Below, piece by piece: positions 6,808-8,903 of a stretch of DNA of 8,903 nt (the first letter of the stretch is position 1; each line of letters opens with the position of its first letter). The translations under genes were made by a program, and so were the position numbers. A model generated the notes under the pieces. That model searched no databases. It was not told the DNA's origin and saw only the letters and a list, made by a program, of their open reading frames with translations. The DNA comes from Rhodoferax sp. (lineage in GTDB: Bacteria > Pseudomonadota > Gammaproteobacteria > Burkholderiales > Burkholderiaceae): NCBI GenBank assembly GCA_020048295.1, contig JAIFMT010000157.1:3766-12668 (forward strand), read 5' to 3'.

Positions 6808-7215
6808 ATGAAAAAACCACCTCTTGCTGCCCATGCTGCCTGCCCTTGCGACAGTGGTCATAGCTACGCCGACTGCTGCGGTGTCTGGCACGCCGGTCTG
6901 GCACAGGGCCAGTTTGCCCCAACCCCCGAGGCGCTGATGCGCTCACGCTACAGCGCCTACGTGTTGGGGCTGATCGACTACCTGCTGGCCACCTGGCATG
7001 CGTCCACCGCGCCGGGCGAGCTGACGCTGTCGCCGGTCAAATGGTTGGGTTTGGAAGTGCGCCATGCGCAGGCCAGCGGTGATGCCGGGGTGGTCGAATT
7101 TGTGGCGCGCTGGCGCGAAGACGGACGTGGTGTGCGGTTGCATGAGATCAGCCGATTTGTGCGCGAAGATGGCCGCTGGCGCTACATCGACGGGGACCTG
7201 CAGGCACCGCAGTGA
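6808..7215 (+). CDS. YchJ/UPF0225 family protein with N-terminal SEC-C zinc motif
   Basis: This small 135-residue cytoplasmic protein has an N-terminal SEC-C-type metal motif, C12-P-C14-x8-C23-C24 with His28 four residues on, expected to bind zinc. The family signature PEALMRSRYSAYV (about 40-52) follows, then an NTF2-like alpha/beta domain ending in GRWRYIDGDL. E. coli YchJ is slightly longer and has a second SEC-C motif at its C-terminus, which is absent here, as in many family members. The biochemical function of the family is not established. The ATG at 6808 is preferred over the in-frame TTG at 6799; neither has a strong Shine-Dalgarno. The gene begins 15 bases after the stop of the EAL protein, so co-transcription and translational coupling are likely, though no functional tie to c-di-GMP is evident. 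Confidence 0.9.
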   Translation: MKKPPLAAHAACPCDSGHSYADCCGVWHAGLAQGQFAPTPEALMRSRYSAYVLGLIDYLLATWHASTAPGELTLSPVKWLGLEVRHAQASGDAGVVEFVARWREDGRGVRLHEISRFVREDGRWRYIDGDLQAPQ

Positions 7216-7223
7216 GCTTGCTG

Positions 7224-7278
7224 ATAACTCTGTTATTGATAGCTGTTAGCGCTTTACTCTATTGGGCTAGAGGCATAA
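7224..7278. repeat. Intergenic repeat-like element resembling a dispersed Comamonadaceae sequence
   Basis: The whole gap between the YchJ-like gene and the radical SAM gene is more AT-rich than its flanks and shows repeat-like structure. ATAAC-TCT-GTTAT is a perfect hairpin at 7224-7236. GATAGCTGTTAGCGCTTT (7238-7255) is followed about 10 bases later by GGGCTAGAGGC (7264-7274), and TAGCGC pairs with GGGCTA at five of six positions. The layout 'gatagctgctagcgctt ... agcgctagaggc' is one I recall from intergenic regions of Rhodoferax, Polaromonas and Acidovorax genomes; this identification is from memory and has not been checked. The terminal AGAGG also serves as the ribosome-binding site of the next gene. 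Confidence 0.45.
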
Positions 7279-8903
7279 ATGATGCATAAATCCTGCACCC
7301 TGCCTGGCATTGTGCTGACCACCCTGAATGCGCGCTACATCCATGCCTCGCTGGGCTTGCGCTACCTGCTGGCCAACCTGGACCGGCATGGCGGCGTGGG
7401 TTTGCGGGCGCAGGCGGTGCTGCGTGAGTACACCATTTCACGCGCGCCGGAAGAGGTGCTGGCGGATCTGCTGCAAACGCTGGGGCCGGTTGTGGCTGCA
7501 CCCGCCGCGCCGCCGATTGTTGGCCTGGGTGTGTACATCTGGAACGTCACCCAAACCACTGCGCTGGTGCGCTTGCTCAAAGCCGTCCGCCCCGACGTGT
7601 GCGTGGTGCTGGGCGGACCCGAGGTCAGCCATGAAACGGTGGCGCAGGCCATCACCGGGCTGGCGGACTATGTGATCACCGGCTGGGGCGAGGTCAGCTT
7701 TGCCCGACTGTGCCGTGCCTGGCTGGCTGGCCAGCGACCACCAGACAAGATCATTGCCGGAATTCAACCGGTGTTGACCGAGATTGAATTGCCCGACCAC
7801 GAGTACACCGCCGCCGATTTGGCACACCGGCTGCTGTATTTCGAGGCTTCGCGCGGCTGCCCGTTCAAGTGTGAGTTTTGCCTGAGCGCGCTCGACAAAA
7901 CCGCCTGGGCTTTTGAACTTGACCGGGTGCTGGCGGCACTGGAGCGCCTGTACCAGCGCGGGGCGCGCAATTTCAAGTTTGTTGATCGCACCTTCAACCT
8001 CAAAATCGACCACTCGGTGCGTATCCTGCAATTTTTTCTGGACAAGCTCGGGCCAACAGTGCCTGCGCTGGAACGCCCCGAACCGCCTGGCGCTAGCACC
8101 CAGGGCGCCGTCGCGCGCGCCGATGCGCCAGCGGCTGTGCCGCTGTTTTTGCACTTTGAGGTCATCCCCGACCACCTGCCCGAGCGCTTGTGCGCCATGC
8201 TGGCGCAGTTCCCACCAGGCGTTCTGCAGCTCGAAGTAGGCGTGCAAAGTTTCAATGTGGCGGTGCAGCAAACTATTTCGCGCCGTCAGGACAACATGGC
8301 GACTGAGGTTAACCTGCGCTGGCTGCTGGCGTGCACCCATGCGCACCTGCACGCCGACCTGATATTTGGATTGCCTGGCGAGACGTTGCAGAGCTTTGCC
8401 GACGGCTTTGATCGGCTTTTTGCCATTGGCCCGCATGAAATTCAGCTTGGCGTACTCAAACGCCTGCGCGGCGCACCCATCGCCCGCCACACCCAGACAC
8501 ATGGCATGGTTTACGCGCCCGAGCCGCCTTACACAGTGCAGCGCACGGGTGTGCTGGATGCCGATACGGTGCAGCGCTTCACCCGCTTTGCCCGCTATTG
8601 GGAACTGCTGGCCAATTCGGGACGCTTCAAGCAAACTCTGGCGCTGTGGCTGCCAAGCCACCCGATGCTGGCTTCGCCATTCTGGCGGTTCCTGGCGCTT
8701 TCAGATTGGCTTTGGCAGCACCTTGGCACAACCCACGGGCTGAGTCCCGAACTGCTGCTGAATGCGTTGCTGGATTACCTGGGGCAATATCTGCCATCCG
8801 AGACGGTGCGACAAGCCCTGTTGGCAGACTACCTTGCCAGTGGTGCACGCGCCAACCCCAGCGCTCTGCGAGGTCTGCGGCATTCGCAACCTCCGCCGAT
8901 GGC
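7279..8903 (+). CDS. B12-binding-domain radical SAM protein with DUF4080-type C-terminus, cut by window edge
   Basis: The frame is open for 541 codons and runs off the right edge. The N-terminus (about 9-150) resembles a cobalamin-binding Rossmann domain of radical SAM proteins: IVLTTLNARYIHASLGLRY, GLGVYIWN, VVLGGPEVSHE and YVITGWGE. The radical SAM core follows with RGCPFKCEFC, whose Cys194, Cys198 and Cys201 form the CxxxCxxC set holding the 4Fe-4S cluster that cleaves S-adenosylmethionine. KFVDRTFN, LHFEVIPD, LQLEVGVQS and ADLIFGLPGET support the barrel. From about 385, LGVLKRLRGAPIARH and RFARYWELLANSGRF match the DUF4080-type tail. Family members may be methyltransferases or other radical enzymes; the substrate is unknown. 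A Pro/Ala-rich stretch (about 258-287) looks like an insertion in the core. Starts ATG 7279 and ATG 7282 are both compatible with AGAGG at 7269-7273. Confidence 0.92.
   Translation, partial: MMHKSCTLPGIVLTTLNARYIHASLGLRYLLANLDRHGGVGLRAQAVLREYTISRAPEEVLADLLQTLGPVVAAPAAPPIVGLGVYIWNVTQTTALVRLLKAVRPDVCVVLGGPEVSHETVAQAITGLADYVITGWGEVSFARLCRAWLAGQRPPDKIIAGIQPVLTEIELPDHEYTAADLAHRLLYFEASRGCPFKCEFCLSALDKTAWAFELDRVLAALERLYQRGARNFKFVDRTFNLKIDHSVRILQFFLDKLGPTVPALERPEPPGASTQGAVARADAPAAVPLFLHFEVIPDHLPERLCAMLAQFPPGVLQLEVGVQSFNVAVQQTISRRQDNMATEVNLRWLLACTHAHLHADLIFGLPGETLQSFADGFDRLFAIGPHEIQLGVLKRLRGAPIARHTQTHGMVYAPEPPYTVQRTGVLDADTVQRFTRFARYWELLANSGRFKQTLALWLPSHPMLASPFWRFLALSDWLWQHLGTTHGLSPELLLNALLDYLGQYLPSETVRQALLADYLASGARANPSALRGLRHSQPPPM

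Noticed and set aside
7438..8661. 407-residue open frame on the minus strand opposite the radical SAM gene
   Set aside because: The plus-strand frame has clear family motifs through the whole stretch; the antisense frame shows none and is a codon-bias shadow.

Overview
The window looks like ordinary chromosome from a high-GC betaproteobacterium, most likely a Comamonadaceae member of the Rhodoferax/Polaromonas/Albidiferax type. This rests on codon use, on the protein set, and on a short intergenic element near 7224-7278 that resembles a dispersed repeat remembered from those genomes. The assignment is an inference; no 16S rRNA or other marker is present. No CRISPR array, tRNA, rRNA, insertion sequence or phage gene was seen.

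Left third, minus strand: the window opens inside glgC (ADP-glucose pyrophosphorylase, start 1107, C-terminus cut by the window edge). A 325-nt AT-rich spacer with candidate regulatory repeats lies behind it. Then comes a SLAC1/TehA-family anion channel gene (1433-2422). These two genes run in the same direction, but the spacer suggests separate transcription.

Middle, plus strand: a 195-nt divergent intergenic region holds a CRP-type palindrome (GTGA-N6-TCAC). It separates the channel gene from a lipoprotein solute-binding protein of ABC family 1 (2618-3913). Four bases downstream starts a membrane receptor whose output half carries HAMP, coiled coil, PAS, GGDEF and EAL domains. As sequenced the receptor is broken. 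The periplasmic sensor and TM2 are in one frame (3918-4847), while the rest of HAMP and all output domains are in another (4789-6792), and the TM2-to-HAMP connector is missing. The binding-protein gene has no ABC permease or ATPase beside it, so the pair looks like a ligand-sensing module feeding cyclic-di-GMP turnover rather than a transporter. It now appears decayed, or altered into a detached cytoplasmic enzyme.

Right third, plus strand: a small YchJ/UPF0225 zinc-motif protein (6808-7215) follows after 15 bases. After the repeat-like spacer comes a cobalamin-binding-domain radical SAM protein with a DUF4080-type C-terminus (from 7279, running off the right edge). These may be co-transcribed with the receptor, but no functional link is visible.

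The most interesting points are the orphan binding protein coupled to a c-di-GMP receptor, the deletion/frameshift that splits that receptor, a Trp at the position of the E. coli fructose-1,6-bisphosphate-sensing Lys39 in GlgC, and the uncharacterised B12/radical SAM enzyme. I do not see a convincing wholly new multi-gene system.
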